From an uncultured Porphyromonadaceae bacterium (GTDB taxonomy: Bacteria; Bacteroidota; Bacteroidia; Bacteroidales; Muribaculaceae), in NCBI GenBank assembly GCA_947643165.1, contig CANRVB010000016.1, forward strand, positions 1-55,031: 55,031 bases of DNA, written 5' to 3'. Shown piece by piece: positions 6,780 through 14,844 of the stretch. The position numbers and the translations under genes were made by a program. The notes under the pieces were generated by a model. It was not told the DNA's origin, ran no database searches, and was given only the letters and a program-made list of their open reading frames with translations. The first letter of the stretch is position 1; each line of letters begins with the position of its first letter.

Positions 6780-7705
6780 TGAGATATATAACAAGCGAAC
6801 AAATAGAGGATCTTCAAATCAGTCCTTCCACTTGTGTCGATTGGGTTCGGGAAGCATTTCTTATAAAAAATAGGTGCCAATTGCCTCCAAAAATCTCACT
6901 TCATCCACGTGGTAATGATTTTGTGAATACGATGCCGTGTATTTTGCCTGAGGAATATCACTCGTTCGGCTGTAAGGTTGTGACACGCATAAAGGGCCAG
7001 CATCCGGCACTCAACAGTGAGATGATGATGTTTGACACCCTTACGGGCAAGATGACCGCGCTCGTCAATACAGATTGGATCACGGCCATGCGAACGGGAG
7101 CGGTAGCGGCGTTGGCTATCAATACATTGCGACGGAGTGATGCCATGGTGTATGCTTTCGTCGGGCTTGGAGTGATCGGGCATGCCACTCTCGACTGTCT
7201 GCTTGCCACAAATATGGATTCTTCAATTACCGTACGTCTTAAACGGTATAAAGATCATGCTGAAACCACTGTTTCAAAGTACTCTCACTTCAAGAATGTA
7301 ACATTTGAAATAGTCGATACGATGGAAGATCTTGTTGAAGGGGCCGATGTCGTGGTATCATGCATAACCGATGCAGATGGACTGCTTGTTGATGATACTG
7401 ATTTATTCAAACCCGGAGTATTGGTTGTGCCCGTCCACACTCGCGGATTCCAGAATTGTGACACTGTTTTCGACAAGGTATTTGCTGATGACGAGGGACA
7501 TGTGCGTGGATTCAAATACTTCAGCCAATTCCGTAGATTTGGCGAAATAGCTGATGTGCTCTCGGGTAAAATACCAGGGCGCGAGTCAGACTCCGAGCGC
7601 ATTCTGTCGTATAACATAGGTCTTGGCCTCCATGATGTGTATTTCGCAAATAAGATCATAAATAATATGAAAAGTATTACCCCCCCCCCCTGTGTAGATA
7701 TTTGA
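6779..7705 (+). CDS. Ornithine cyclodeaminase/mu-crystallin-family protein with 3' poly-C tract
   Basis: The 308-residue product belongs to the OCD/mu-crystallin family of NAD(P)-dependent imine-forming or imine-reducing enzymes, which also includes SbnB-type opine-like dehydrogenases. Visible features are RIKGQHPALNSEMMMFDTLT and DWITAMRTGAVAALA (typical substrate-site region), the nucleotide-binding GLGVIGHATLDCLL, and ADVVVSCITDADGLL. The ATG at 6779 overlaps the TGA of the preceding gene by one base. The 3' end runs into eleven C residues, giving a terminal SITPPPCVDI. One extra C would instead add sixteen residues and stop at 7738-7740, overlapping the next gene by ATGA. Product and substrate are unknown; the neighbours suggest an amino acid or aminoalcohol derivative for the polysaccharide. 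Confidence 0.84.
   Translation: MRYITSEQIEDLQISPSTCVDWVREAFLIKNRCQLPPKISLHPRGNDFVNTMPCILPEEYHSFGCKVVTRIKGQHPALNSEMMMFDTLTGKMTALVNTDWITAMRTGAVAALAINTLRRSDAMVYAFVGLGVIGHATLDCLLATNMDSSITVRLKRYKDHAETTVSKYSHFKNVTFEIVDTMEDLVEGADVVVSCITDADGLLVDDTDLFKPGVLVVPVHTRGFQNCDTVFDKVFADDEGHVRGFKYFSQFRRFGEIADVLSGKIPGRESDSERILSYNIGLGLHDVYFANKIINNMKSITPPPCVDI
7680..7690 (+). repeat. Homopolymeric C11 tract inside a coding region
   Basis: Eleven consecutive C residues lie 15 bases before the present stop codon of the OCD-family gene. Tracts of this length are prone to slipped-strand mispairing. Twelve or nine Cs would open the longer frame to 7740. Confidence 0.9.
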
Positions 7706-7736
7706 TTGTTAATCTATTAAGTGCTAAGACGGCCGC

Positions 7737-8786
7737 ATGATTATGACCAGTATAAAAACGATCTGTATATGTGGCGGCGGTGGACAATGTCATGCTATAG
7801 CGCCATGGCTTACAAATAAAGGTTACACTGTAAATATCTTGACCAGTCGTCCGCAAGAGTGGAACCGAGATTCATTTAAATATAATACTCCAGATGGTAT
7901 CTCCCACATAGTTAGCCTTGGTAAAATATCCAATCAGCCGGAAGATGTAATTCCAGATGCTGATGTTGTAATATTGACGGTCCCAGCTTTTTCTAATGAG
8001 AATGAATTAAAGTCAATAAAGCCATTTCTTAAGAAGAATGCTTTCGTGGGAGGAGTATTCGCTTCAAACGGATTCTTTTTCTCTGCGGATGATGTGTTAG
8101 GCGATCAATTTCCACTGTGGGGTTTTCAGAGGGTTCCATTTATCGGAAAGGTTAAAGAATACGGAAAGGAAGGCAACATATTGGCGTATAAGACAGAATT
8201 TGTCATAGCTGTAGAGAACTGTCGTCAGGAACAAAAAGAAGCTTTCAGAAAATGGGTTGAAGCGGCATTTGGACAACCGACCAAACTAATGTCCCATTAT
8301 CTAGAAGTTACTCTCTCTAACAGCAATCCTCTTCTGCATCCTGCTCGCATATATACTTGGCTAATGGGTTGGAATGGCGAAGTATTGGAAGACAATCCAC
8401 TCTTTTATGAAGAATGGACAGATGAGGCGTCTCAGGTTTATATTGATATCGATTATGATTTGCATAATTTGATCAAAAAACTTCCCATAGATAATGAATG
8501 TCTTCCATATGTTTTGGATTACTATAACCAAATGGATGCCCATTCTTTAACACTGAAGCTTCAGTCGATAGAATCATTTAAAAATATCCGCATGCCGGTT
8601 AAAAAGGTTGATGGTGGGTATGTTCCTGACTTTACGAGCCGATATTTTGCAGAAGATTTTCTATACGGATTACGTTTCGTATATGATTTGTCAAAAAAAT
8701 ATAATGTTTCGACTCCGATGGTAGACAAAGTGTATCAGTGGGGGTTGAATCTTATTAGTAAAAATGGCGGAAACACTGGGAAGTAA
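7737..8786 (+). CDS. NAD(P)-dependent octopine/nopaline (opine) dehydrogenase-like protein
   Basis: The 349-residue protein has a Rossmann start (TICICGGGGQCHAIAPWLTN) and the continuation DADVVILTVPAFSNENEL, as in the NAD/NADP octopine/nopaline dehydrogenase family. The C-terminal domain contains SNSNPLLHPARIYTWL; opine dehydrogenases carry a catalytic His in a comparable N-x-x-x-H segment. The family reductively joins the amino group of an amino acid to a 2-oxo acid. A second ATG at 7743 is an equally good start. It is relatively AT-rich compared with the first gene of the locus. It follows an OCD-family gene, and the pair suggests formation of a secondary-amine (opine-type) building block. 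Confidence 0.82.
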   Translation: MIMTSIKTICICGGGGQCHAIAPWLTNKGYTVNILTSRPQEWNRDSFKYNTPDGISHIVSLGKISNQPEDVIPDADVVILTVPAFSNENELKSIKPFLKKNAFVGGVFASNGFFFSADDVLGDQFPLWGFQRVPFIGKVKEYGKEGNILAYKTEFVIAVENCRQEQKEAFRKWVEAAFGQPTKLMSHYLEVTLSNSNPLLHPARIYTWLMGWNGEVLEDNPLFYEEWTDEASQVYIDIDYDLHNLIKKLPIDNECLPYVLDYYNQMDAHSLTLKLQSIESFKNIRMPVKKVDGGYVPDFTSRYFAEDFLYGLRFVYDLSKKYNVSTPMVDKVYQWGLNLISKNGGNTGK

Positions 8787-10197
8787 AGCGGCGAAAGGAG
8801 CTATATGGGCTACAATTGACCGCTTCGGGTATCTGGGATTGCAATTTTTTGTCAATCTCATATTGGCACGTCTTTTGATGCCAGATGATTTCGGGGCTGT
8901 CGGGATGCTCTTGATCTTTATAGCGGTGTCAAATGTGCTTGTTGACAGTGGCTTTGGATCGGCTCTTGTACAGAAAAAGACTCCTACGCAGACGGATTAT
9001 TCTACGGTATTGTATTGGAATATAAGTTTTTCGGTGTTGCTTTATGCTGTGTTGTTTGTGCTGTCTCCGTTGATTGCTGATTTCTTCAAATATCCGATCC
9101 TGCGGCCTGTGCTTCAGGTATATGGAATTGTGTTAATTACAAATGGAGTCAGTTCAATTCTGTTGGCCCGACTCCGCAAGCAGCTTGCTTTCAAGCAGAT
9201 CGCAATTTCCGATCTCTCAGCCTATATGATAGCATCATGTATGGGTACGTATCTGGCTTATCACGGATATGGGGTATGGAGTCTTGTAGGATTGCAGATA
9301 GCCTATGGTGTGATACTGATAGGAATGTTGTGGTCAGTTTCGCGATGGAGACCGTCGCTGGAGTTCTCGAAAGAATCATTGCGCCAGCTTTTCGGATTTG
9401 GGGGTTATATAATGGCAGCCTCAATACTGCAGGAAGCATGTAAGAATCTTCAGGGAATTATAATTGGCAAAAAATTTTCGGCTACCCAGATGGGGTATTA
9501 TTCCCAGGCGGCAAAGCTGGAGCAGGTAAGCAGCACATCGCTTCCGCAGGTCATTGTGCAGGTGATGTATCCGGTTTATTCTGCAATTCAGGATGATGCG
9601 GAGCGGCTGGTGAGTGTGTTGCGTATGAATATACGCGTGATCTCGTTCGTTGCGTTTCCAATTGTTTCCATTCTCATAATTGCTGCCAACCCGATCATAA
9701 TAGGGCTTTATGGTGAAAAGTGGCTGCCTTCGGTGCCATATTTCCAAGTGCTGTGTGTAGGGGGATTTTTCACTTGTCTACAAAACATAAATTTCTATGC
9801 GGTAGCGGCTGTAGGAAAAAGCCGAGCTCTGTTCAGATGGAGTTTTTATAAGTGGGGATTTCTCCTTGTGGCTCTTCTTGTGGGTGCTATATTTGGAATG
9901 TATGGTATTTTATGGGGGATGGTGTTGAGCAATATCAATATCTATCTTGTCAATGCATATCTGACAGCCAAATATGTTGAACTGACATTCGCACAACAGA
10001 TACTGACACTTCTTCCAGTAGCTGGGGTATGTGGATCGGCAGTGATGATTTCGCTTTTGATAACGGCAGTTGGCTTTCATTTTACAGTTGCAGTCGCTAC
10101 GTTTATGATAGTGTACTTCGGTCTGAGCATACTCCTGCGGCTTAGAGCGTTGAGGGATGCGATAGCGCTTTGTCGCAGACTTATGAATCGTCGTTAA
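8764..10197 (+). CDS. Wzx-type oligosaccharide flippase (MOP superfamily)
   Basis: The 477-residue protein has about 12-14 hydrophobic segments. Its N-terminus (KGAIWATIDRFGYLGLQFFV) and LLMPDDFGAVGM are typical of lipopolysaccharide-biosynthesis flippases of the polysaccharide transport family. Such proteins move undecaprenyl-linked repeat units across the inner membrane before Wzy polymerisation. The start overlaps the end of the opine-dehydrogenase-like gene by 23 bases, marking one transcript. Confidence 0.9.
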   Translation: MAETLGSKAAKGAIWATIDRFGYLGLQFFVNLILARLLMPDDFGAVGMLLIFIAVSNVLVDSGFGSALVQKKTPTQTDYSTVLYWNISFSVLLYAVLFVLSPLIADFFKYPILRPVLQVYGIVLITNGVSSILLARLRKQLAFKQIAISDLSAYMIASCMGTYLAYHGYGVWSLVGLQIAYGVILIGMLWSVSRWRPSLEFSKESLRQLFGFGGYIMAASILQEACKNLQGIIIGKKFSATQMGYYSQAAKLEQVSSTSLPQVIVQVMYPVYSAIQDDAERLVSVLRMNIRVISFVAFPIVSILIIAANPIIIGLYGEKWLPSVPYFQVLCVGGFFTCLQNINFYAVAAVGKSRALFRWSFYKWGFLLVALLVGAIFGMYGILWGMVLSNINIYLVNAYLTAKYVELTFAQQILTLLPVAGVCGSAVMISLLITAVGFHFTVAVATFMIVYFGLSILLRLRALRDAIALCRRLMNRR

Positions 10198-10208
10198 TCC
10201 CTGGTTTA

Positions 10209-10234
10209 GGAGTATACATATGGAGTATACATAT
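10209..10234 (+). repeat. Two tandem copies of a 13-bp unit
   Basis: GGAGTATACATAT occurs twice head to tail in the gap after the flippase gene. Each copy contains the palindrome GTATAC. Its role is unknown. Confidence 0.7.
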
Positions 10235-10281
10235 ATATCAACAAAGTATTCAGTAATTAAAATCAAGAATAATAAAGGTTG

Positions 10282-10416
10282 ATGAAGGGGCTGGCTCAGT
10301 GGAATGTGCAGCTCGTGTTAGAGTGTGTGGCATATTATGAGATAAGTTATCGTTCGATAGCTTTCGAGTGCTATGAGGTGCCACAGATCCGTCCTTTCTC
10401 ACGTCCTAAAAACTGA
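10282..10416 (+). CDS. 44-codon open frame, possibly a gene remnant
   Basis: The frame starts with ATG and stops 2 bases before the LicD start. The product contains VLECVAYYEISYRSIAFECYEV and ends RPFSRPKN. It may be the tail of a degraded gene: the IAFE and RPF strings faintly recall the FEREAY...RPF ending of small Bacteroidetes proteins of unknown function. The tight spacing before licD favours translation. Function is not recognised. Confidence 0.35.
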   Translation: MKGLAQWNVQLVLECVAYYEISYRSIAFECYEVPQIRPFSRPKN

Positions 10417-10418
10417 CT

Positions 10419-11225
10419 ATGATAGATCCTGAACTACAGGCCGAACTGCGGCAGCGCTTCAATCCGGATGGGTCGGAGCTGCGAAAGATGCAATTGCGTA
10501 TGCTTGAGATGCTGAAGTATATCGACCGCATATGCCGGGAAAATGATATAAAGTATTGGCTGTCATCGGGTACGTGTCTTGGCGCTGTGCGCCACGGGGG
10601 CTTCATACCATGGGATGATGATGTGGATATAGAGATGCTTGAGGAGGACTATAAGAAGTTGATCATGGTTCTTAATGAATCAAAGCATCCGTCGTATGTT
10701 CTCCAGACTCATCGGACGGATCCAGGGTATTATCTGGACTTTGCGAAGCTGCGGGATGTAAGTACGCAGATTCAAGAGACTTTTGGGGTTGACTCGAGGT
10801 ATAAATATCAGGGTCTATTCATCGATATATTTCATCTATCCGAATCGGGGTCATCAAAGATTCATTATATCTGTGGCCGACTAAGGGTATTGGAGAATTA
10901 TGTACGCCGCTGGTCCATGAGGTATTCACGTTTGGGGGATGCGATATTCTGGTCGCTGCACTTCGTTGACAATATAGTCATATCGCTAAGCCGTCCATTT
11001 GATAGGATAGGATCGAATGGAGATAGGCTTCGCCATACGTTGGGAATCTCATTTTTGGCTCCACGATGCAAATCGGATATTTTCCCACTTAAACGTGTGA
11101 AATATGAAGATGTCATGATGCCTGTGCCGGGTAATTATGATGCATATCTGACCGCTATGTACGGTGATTATATGGAGATGAAGCAGACGCACATGCATTT
11201 AAATAATAGTCATCAGAAGCAATAG
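10419..11225 (+). CDS. LicD-family phosphodiester transferase
   Basis: The 268-residue protein has the LicD signature at about residues 45-70: YWLSSGTCLGAVRHGGF, then IPWDDDVDIEM with the metal-binding acidic residues. LicD proteins transfer phosphocholine or related phospho-alcohols from CDP donors to sugars of surface polysaccharides. The same locus encodes a LicC-like nucleotidyltransferase domain (4962), so the donor is probably made in this cluster. No choline kinase or choline transporter is seen, which argues for a donor other than CDP-choline. Confidence 0.88.
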   Translation: MIDPELQAELRQRFNPDGSELRKMQLRMLEMLKYIDRICRENDIKYWLSSGTCLGAVRHGGFIPWDDDVDIEMLEEDYKKLIMVLNESKHPSYVLQTHRTDPGYYLDFAKLRDVSTQIQETFGVDSRYKYQGLFIDIFHLSESGSSKIHYICGRLRVLENYVRRWSMRYSRLGDAIFWSLHFVDNIVISLSRPFDRIGSNGDRLRHTLGISFLAPRCKSDIFPLKRVKYEDVMMPVPGNYDAYLTAMYGDYMEMKQTHMHLNNSHQKQ

Positions 11226-11274
11226 ATTTCAGTTCTGTGATTATTTGAGCGCACACCAGAAGAAATATAGCCTT

Positions 11275-12633
11275 ATGCTTAAGATATCGGGAAAGAATTT
11301 GATAATAGTTCTGATCTTAGGTCTAATATGTTTTATTTTTGCATACATAGAAGGTCTTGATTCGACGTTATACTCGTTGTTGATTCTAATTAATAGCTGG
11401 ATCGCAATTTATAGTATGCTTAAGAAGTCATGTTATCCATACTCTATTGGGAAACTTGCGAATTTCTTCATACTTGTATTCTTTATATTGGCAAACGCTA
11501 TACAATTCGCTCATCATTCCAAAGTTGTAACATTTGCAATTTCATTTGCAGAATCTGATTATTGTTGGTTTCAAGTATTAGTATGTTGTATACTCTTGTC
11601 TTATAATTTTATCCATGACTATTGCTTTCAAAACTATTCACATAAAAGCGATAACAAGAATATATATTCTGCTTCCGAGAAAAAATTGATTGCGATATCA
11701 GTAATAAGTTTTATTATACTATTAGCATATAATCATTTCAATATCATGACTCTACTATTCAGGGGCATGACATCTGAAATGGTCCAACAATATGAGGTTG
11801 TAAGAAACAGCGACATATCATCCTCATCAGCTCTTATATTTGACAAGGTCTTAAGACCAATTCCCTGGTGCTCATTTATTGTGGCGTTATGTTGTGGATG
11901 TAGCAAGCGGATTAAGTCATTATTATTCATATTGGCACTCCTTTCGGTGTCCCCGATTGGTGTCAGTCGAAATGCAGCGGCAATATATTGGTTGCCAGTG
12001 GTCATCATACTATTCACAAAATATATCAAGGGGAATCGTTTTATTTATCTAATGTTATTCGGGATGTTCATTGTATTCCCATTCATGGACAATTTTAGAT
12101 ACTTTTCCGGTGACATCAGGTTTAAATTTTCAATGGATTATCTTGATACCATGAATATGGATGCCAGTCAAATGTTCATGTCTGTATTAAAATATGATAT
12201 TGTTACTTATGGGCGTCAACTACTTGGTGTTGCATTGTTTTGGGTACCAAGGTCAATATGGCCAACTAAGCCAATAGGTAGTGGTGCATTTGTTGCTGAA
12301 AGTTGTAATGGTTGGTTCAACAATGTATCAATGCCATATTTTGCGGAGGGTTATCTCAATTTTGGATTATTAGGATTGATATTATTTATAATTGTTGCTG
12401 GTATTATTTCGGGTAGATTAGATGCCAGATACTGGTATAATCCTGATAGATTCAGAAATCCAAATGTAGGATTTTATCTAATTGCACTTGGGGCTACTAT
12501 TTTTATAATGAGAGGTGATCTTTTAAGTAGTTTTGCTTATACAGTGGGTACATTAATCTCGTATTATATAGTTGTCCGATTAACAGTTTCTAAGTCTAGG
12601 AAAATAGGTGACACAATAGAAAAATGGGTATGA
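11275..12633 (+). CDS. Wzy-like polysaccharide polymerase (oligosaccharide repeat unit polymerase)
   Basis: From the ATG at 11275 the product has 452 residues; an in-frame TTG at 11245 would add ten. It has about 11-12 hydrophobic segments and a long periplasmic-type loop (from RYFSGDIRFKFSMDYLD through VPRSIWPTKPIGSG to MPYFAEGYLNFGLLG). The WPTKPxGSG and EGYLNFG strings are common in O-antigen/capsule repeat-unit polymerases. It would join repeat units in the periplasm. It is markedly AT-rich against the following gene, as is usual for wzy. Its 3' end overlaps the next gene by 10 bases. Confidence 0.83.
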   Translation: MLKISGKNLIIVLILGLICFIFAYIEGLDSTLYSLLILINSWIAIYSMLKKSCYPYSIGKLANFFILVFFILANAIQFAHHSKVVTFAISFAESDYCWFQVLVCCILLSYNFIHDYCFQNYSHKSDNKNIYSASEKKLIAISVISFIILLAYNHFNIMTLLFRGMTSEMVQQYEVVRNSDISSSSALIFDKVLRPIPWCSFIVALCCGCSKRIKSLLFILALLSVSPIGVSRNAAAIYWLPVVIILFTKYIKGNRFIYLMLFGMFIVFPFMDNFRYFSGDIRFKFSMDYLDTMNMDASQMFMSVLKYDIVTYGRQLLGVALFWVPRSIWPTKPIGSGAFVAESCNGWFNNVSMPYFAEGYLNFGLLGLILFIIVAGIISGRLDARYWYNPDRFRNPNVGFYLIALGATIFIMRGDLLSSFAYTVGTLISYYIVVRLTVSKSRKIGDTIEKWV

Positions 12634-13745
12634 GGATAATGGTGAATTGCTCGGCGGTGCACACCGGGGGGAGTCTTCAGGTGGCGGCATCGGTGTGTGA
12701 GCTGCTTGAGAGGTATGGTGAGCACTGGTTTGTGGTGGTGCTGTCGTCGGAGTTGGCCTATTTGCAGGGTCGTCTGCAGGGTTATGGGAATGTGGAGACG
12801 GTGGTATATGATGTGCCTAAGGGTGTGCTGGCGGTATTGTCGGGCAGAAACCGGGTGCTTGACGGGTTGGTGTCGGAAAGGTCGGTGGATGTGGTGCTGA
12901 CTGTTTTCGGGCCGTCGAAGTGGCGTCCGAAGGTGCCACATTTGTGCGGGTTTGCGAGGGCACACATGCTGTTTATGGATTCGGTATGTTTCAGGCGGTT
13001 ACCGGTGTTGAAGCGCATGAAGGAGCGGCTGTTTTATCGTGTGGTGAGATGGGATTTCGCCCGGGGCGCGGATGCGTTTTTTACGGAGAATGAATATATA
13101 TCGCGGCTGTTGGAGCAATCGATGCCCGGGCACAGGGTGTGGACTGTGACTAATTATTACAATCAGGTTTTTGACGACAGAAGCCGATGGGTGGAGCGAC
13201 GGCTGGAAGGGTCGGATGATGTGCGGTTTTTGTGTGTGACGGCAAATTATCCTCATAAGAATCTGAGGATTGCTATAGATGTGGCGCGGATATTGAAAGA
13301 ACTCCGGCCGGAGCTGAAATTCAGGTTTGTGTTCACGGTGAGCGGTAAGGAGTTTGCTGTAGCTGATGATGTGAAGGAGCATTTTGAATTGATCGGCAGG
13401 GTGGGTATAGAGGAGTGTCCGTCGCTGTATGAGCAGGCTGATGTTATGTTTCAGCCGTCGTTGCTGGAGTGTTTTTCGGCAACTTATCCTGAGGCTATGC
13501 GAATGGGTGTGCCAATAGTCACGACGGATCTGGAGTTTGCGAGGGGGCTTTGCGGTGATGCGGCGCTATATTATTCGCCTGAGTCGGCTGAGGAAGCGGC
13601 ACATGCGATTGTAAGGCTTCTTGACGACGGGGATCTGCGACAGTCGCTGATAACAGCGGGGAAGGATCAATTGAAACGGTTTGATACTTCTGATGTCAGG
13701 GCAGAGAAGCTTGTGAGGCTGTGCGAGGATTTGAAAAAGGTATAG
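12624..13745 (+). CDS. Glycosyltransferase, GT-B fold (family 1/GT4-like)
   Basis: The 373-residue protein begins MVNCSAVHTGGSLQVAASV, a typical GT4 N-terminus. The C-terminal domain has LCVTANYPHKNLRIAIDVA (acceptor to donor domain transition) and the donor-site sequence EQADVMFQPSLLECFSATYPEAM, matching the E-x7-E motif. It would add one sugar of the repeat unit on the cytoplasmic side. A second ATG lies two codons downstream. The gene is G-rich compared with the preceding wzy, suggesting separate origins. Confidence 0.88.
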   Translation: MGMRIMVNCSAVHTGGSLQVAASVCELLERYGEHWFVVVLSSELAYLQGRLQGYGNVETVVYDVPKGVLAVLSGRNRVLDGLVSERSVDVVLTVFGPSKWRPKVPHLCGFARAHMLFMDSVCFRRLPVLKRMKERLFYRVVRWDFARGADAFFTENEYISRLLEQSMPGHRVWTVTNYYNQVFDDRSRWVERRLEGSDDVRFLCVTANYPHKNLRIAIDVARILKELRPELKFRFVFTVSGKEFAVADDVKEHFELIGRVGIEECPSLYEQADVMFQPSLLECFSATYPEAMRMGVPIVTTDLEFARGLCGDAALYYSPESAEEAAHAIVRLLDDGDLRQSLITAGKDQLKRFDTSDVRAEKLVRLCEDLKKV

Positions 13746-13761
13746 TGGTAACACTATATTT

Positions 13762-14844
13762 ATGATAAAGAGTAATTCTGTCATAAGTATGGAAACAAAC
13801 AAATGTAAAATCTGCGGGGAGCGGGAGGCGACAAAGACAAATTCGCATCTGTTGCCTGCATTTCTGGAGGCTGTAGTGGGCAGTTATGACCACAGCTATA
13901 GGAGGGATCGGGATGTGCTGATCACCAAGACAAAATATTCTACCCGGATACATACGGGGGCGCTGCCTTCGACTGAATATGAGCGGCTGTTTGATCAGGA
14001 TAAGCTGACAGATGAGCGCATCAAGAATGAGCTGTCGGATAATCCATGTGCGGTAGATTATATTTTCTGCCCGCAATGTGAGTCGGCGTTGAGCGATGTG
14101 CTTGAGTCGAAATATCCGGAACAGCTGAAAACCGGGAGGCCGGTGGACAGGCGTCTTTCGTTTTTCTTCTGGCTGTCGGTGGTGTGGCGGATGTCGGTCG
14201 GCGGAATATTCGGATTCCGTTTGCCAGAGGATATAGAAAATAAACTGGGCAGGAGTCTCGACAGCTATATGAATGGCGGCCTTGACGATGATGCTGTGGA
14301 CCGGTTGATAGAGAAGACGCCTTTCTGCTACAAGTTGTTTCAGTGCAAGGATTATTGCCGCAATCCTGAGCATGGTGGAATGATACACTGCTGGCTGTCG
14401 GATTCGCGGAAATCGCTGATGTGTATGATCGGTGATTTTGGCCTTGAGGTGTGCTTTGCAAAGGAATTTAAGAGTGAGAGTCTTGAATATTTTCTCAATA
14501 AGGCAGTGATTGATGAAGCTCCGCTCAATACGGGCATGGCTGATGAAGAGATATATCATGTCAGCGAGGAGCTGTGGCAGGCGACTCATAAAGGCTTTAT
14601 TGCTCATGGTAAACGTGTAATCGCCGAAGGATATTTAGAAACTCTTGCCCGGATATGGGAAACGATGAAGGCTGAAGGCTGCATAGTGTGTGATGGAGGA
14701 ATGCCTTGGCCGATGGCCATGTGGATATTGAAGGAGATGCTGGATGATAAGGACGTGAAAATGGGCGACAAGCATACACCGGAGCGCTGGCATCATTTGG
14801 TGTGCATGGCTCTTGAGCATCCGGAGTTTTGGAATGGAAAATAA
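13762..14844 (+). CDS. Hypothetical protein with a CxxC treble-clef-like zinc finger
   Basis: The 360-residue protein starts with CKICGEREATKTNSHLLPAF and, about 85 residues later, has FCPQCESAL. The CxxC ... SHxLP ... CxxCE order resembles HNH-like or treble-clef zinc fingers found in uncharacterised proteins. More cysteines (FQCKDYC) follow. The remainder has no motif I recognise and no signal peptide. An internal ATG at 13789 is an alternative start. It lies between two polysaccharide genes and overlaps the next coding region by 11 bases, so it is transcribed with the locus, but it is not an obvious polysaccharide enzyme. Confidence 0.7.
   Translation: MIKSNSVISMETNKCKICGEREATKTNSHLLPAFLEAVVGSYDHSYRRDRDVLITKTKYSTRIHTGALPSTEYERLFDQDKLTDERIKNELSDNPCAVDYIFCPQCESALSDVLESKYPEQLKTGRPVDRRLSFFFWLSVVWRMSVGGIFGFRLPEDIENKLGRSLDSYMNGGLDDDAVDRLIEKTPFCYKLFQCKDYCRNPEHGGMIHCWLSDSRKSLMCMIGDFGLEVCFAKEFKSESLEYFLNKAVIDEAPLNTGMADEEIYHVSEELWQATHKGFIAHGKRVIAEGYLETLARIWETMKAEGCIVCDGGMPWPMAMWILKEMLDDKDVKMGDKHTPERWHHLVCMALEHPEFWNGK

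Noticed and set aside
10419-11225. Standard phosphocholine (lic1) system
   Set aside because: LicD and a LicC-like domain are present, but no choline kinase (LicA) or choline transporter (LicB) is seen, so a choline donor is not supported.
12564-12965. Long antisense open frames across the glycosyltransferase and thiamine/Bat genes
   Set aside because: They are shadows of well-supported genes on the other strand, with His/Arg-rich, motif-free products.
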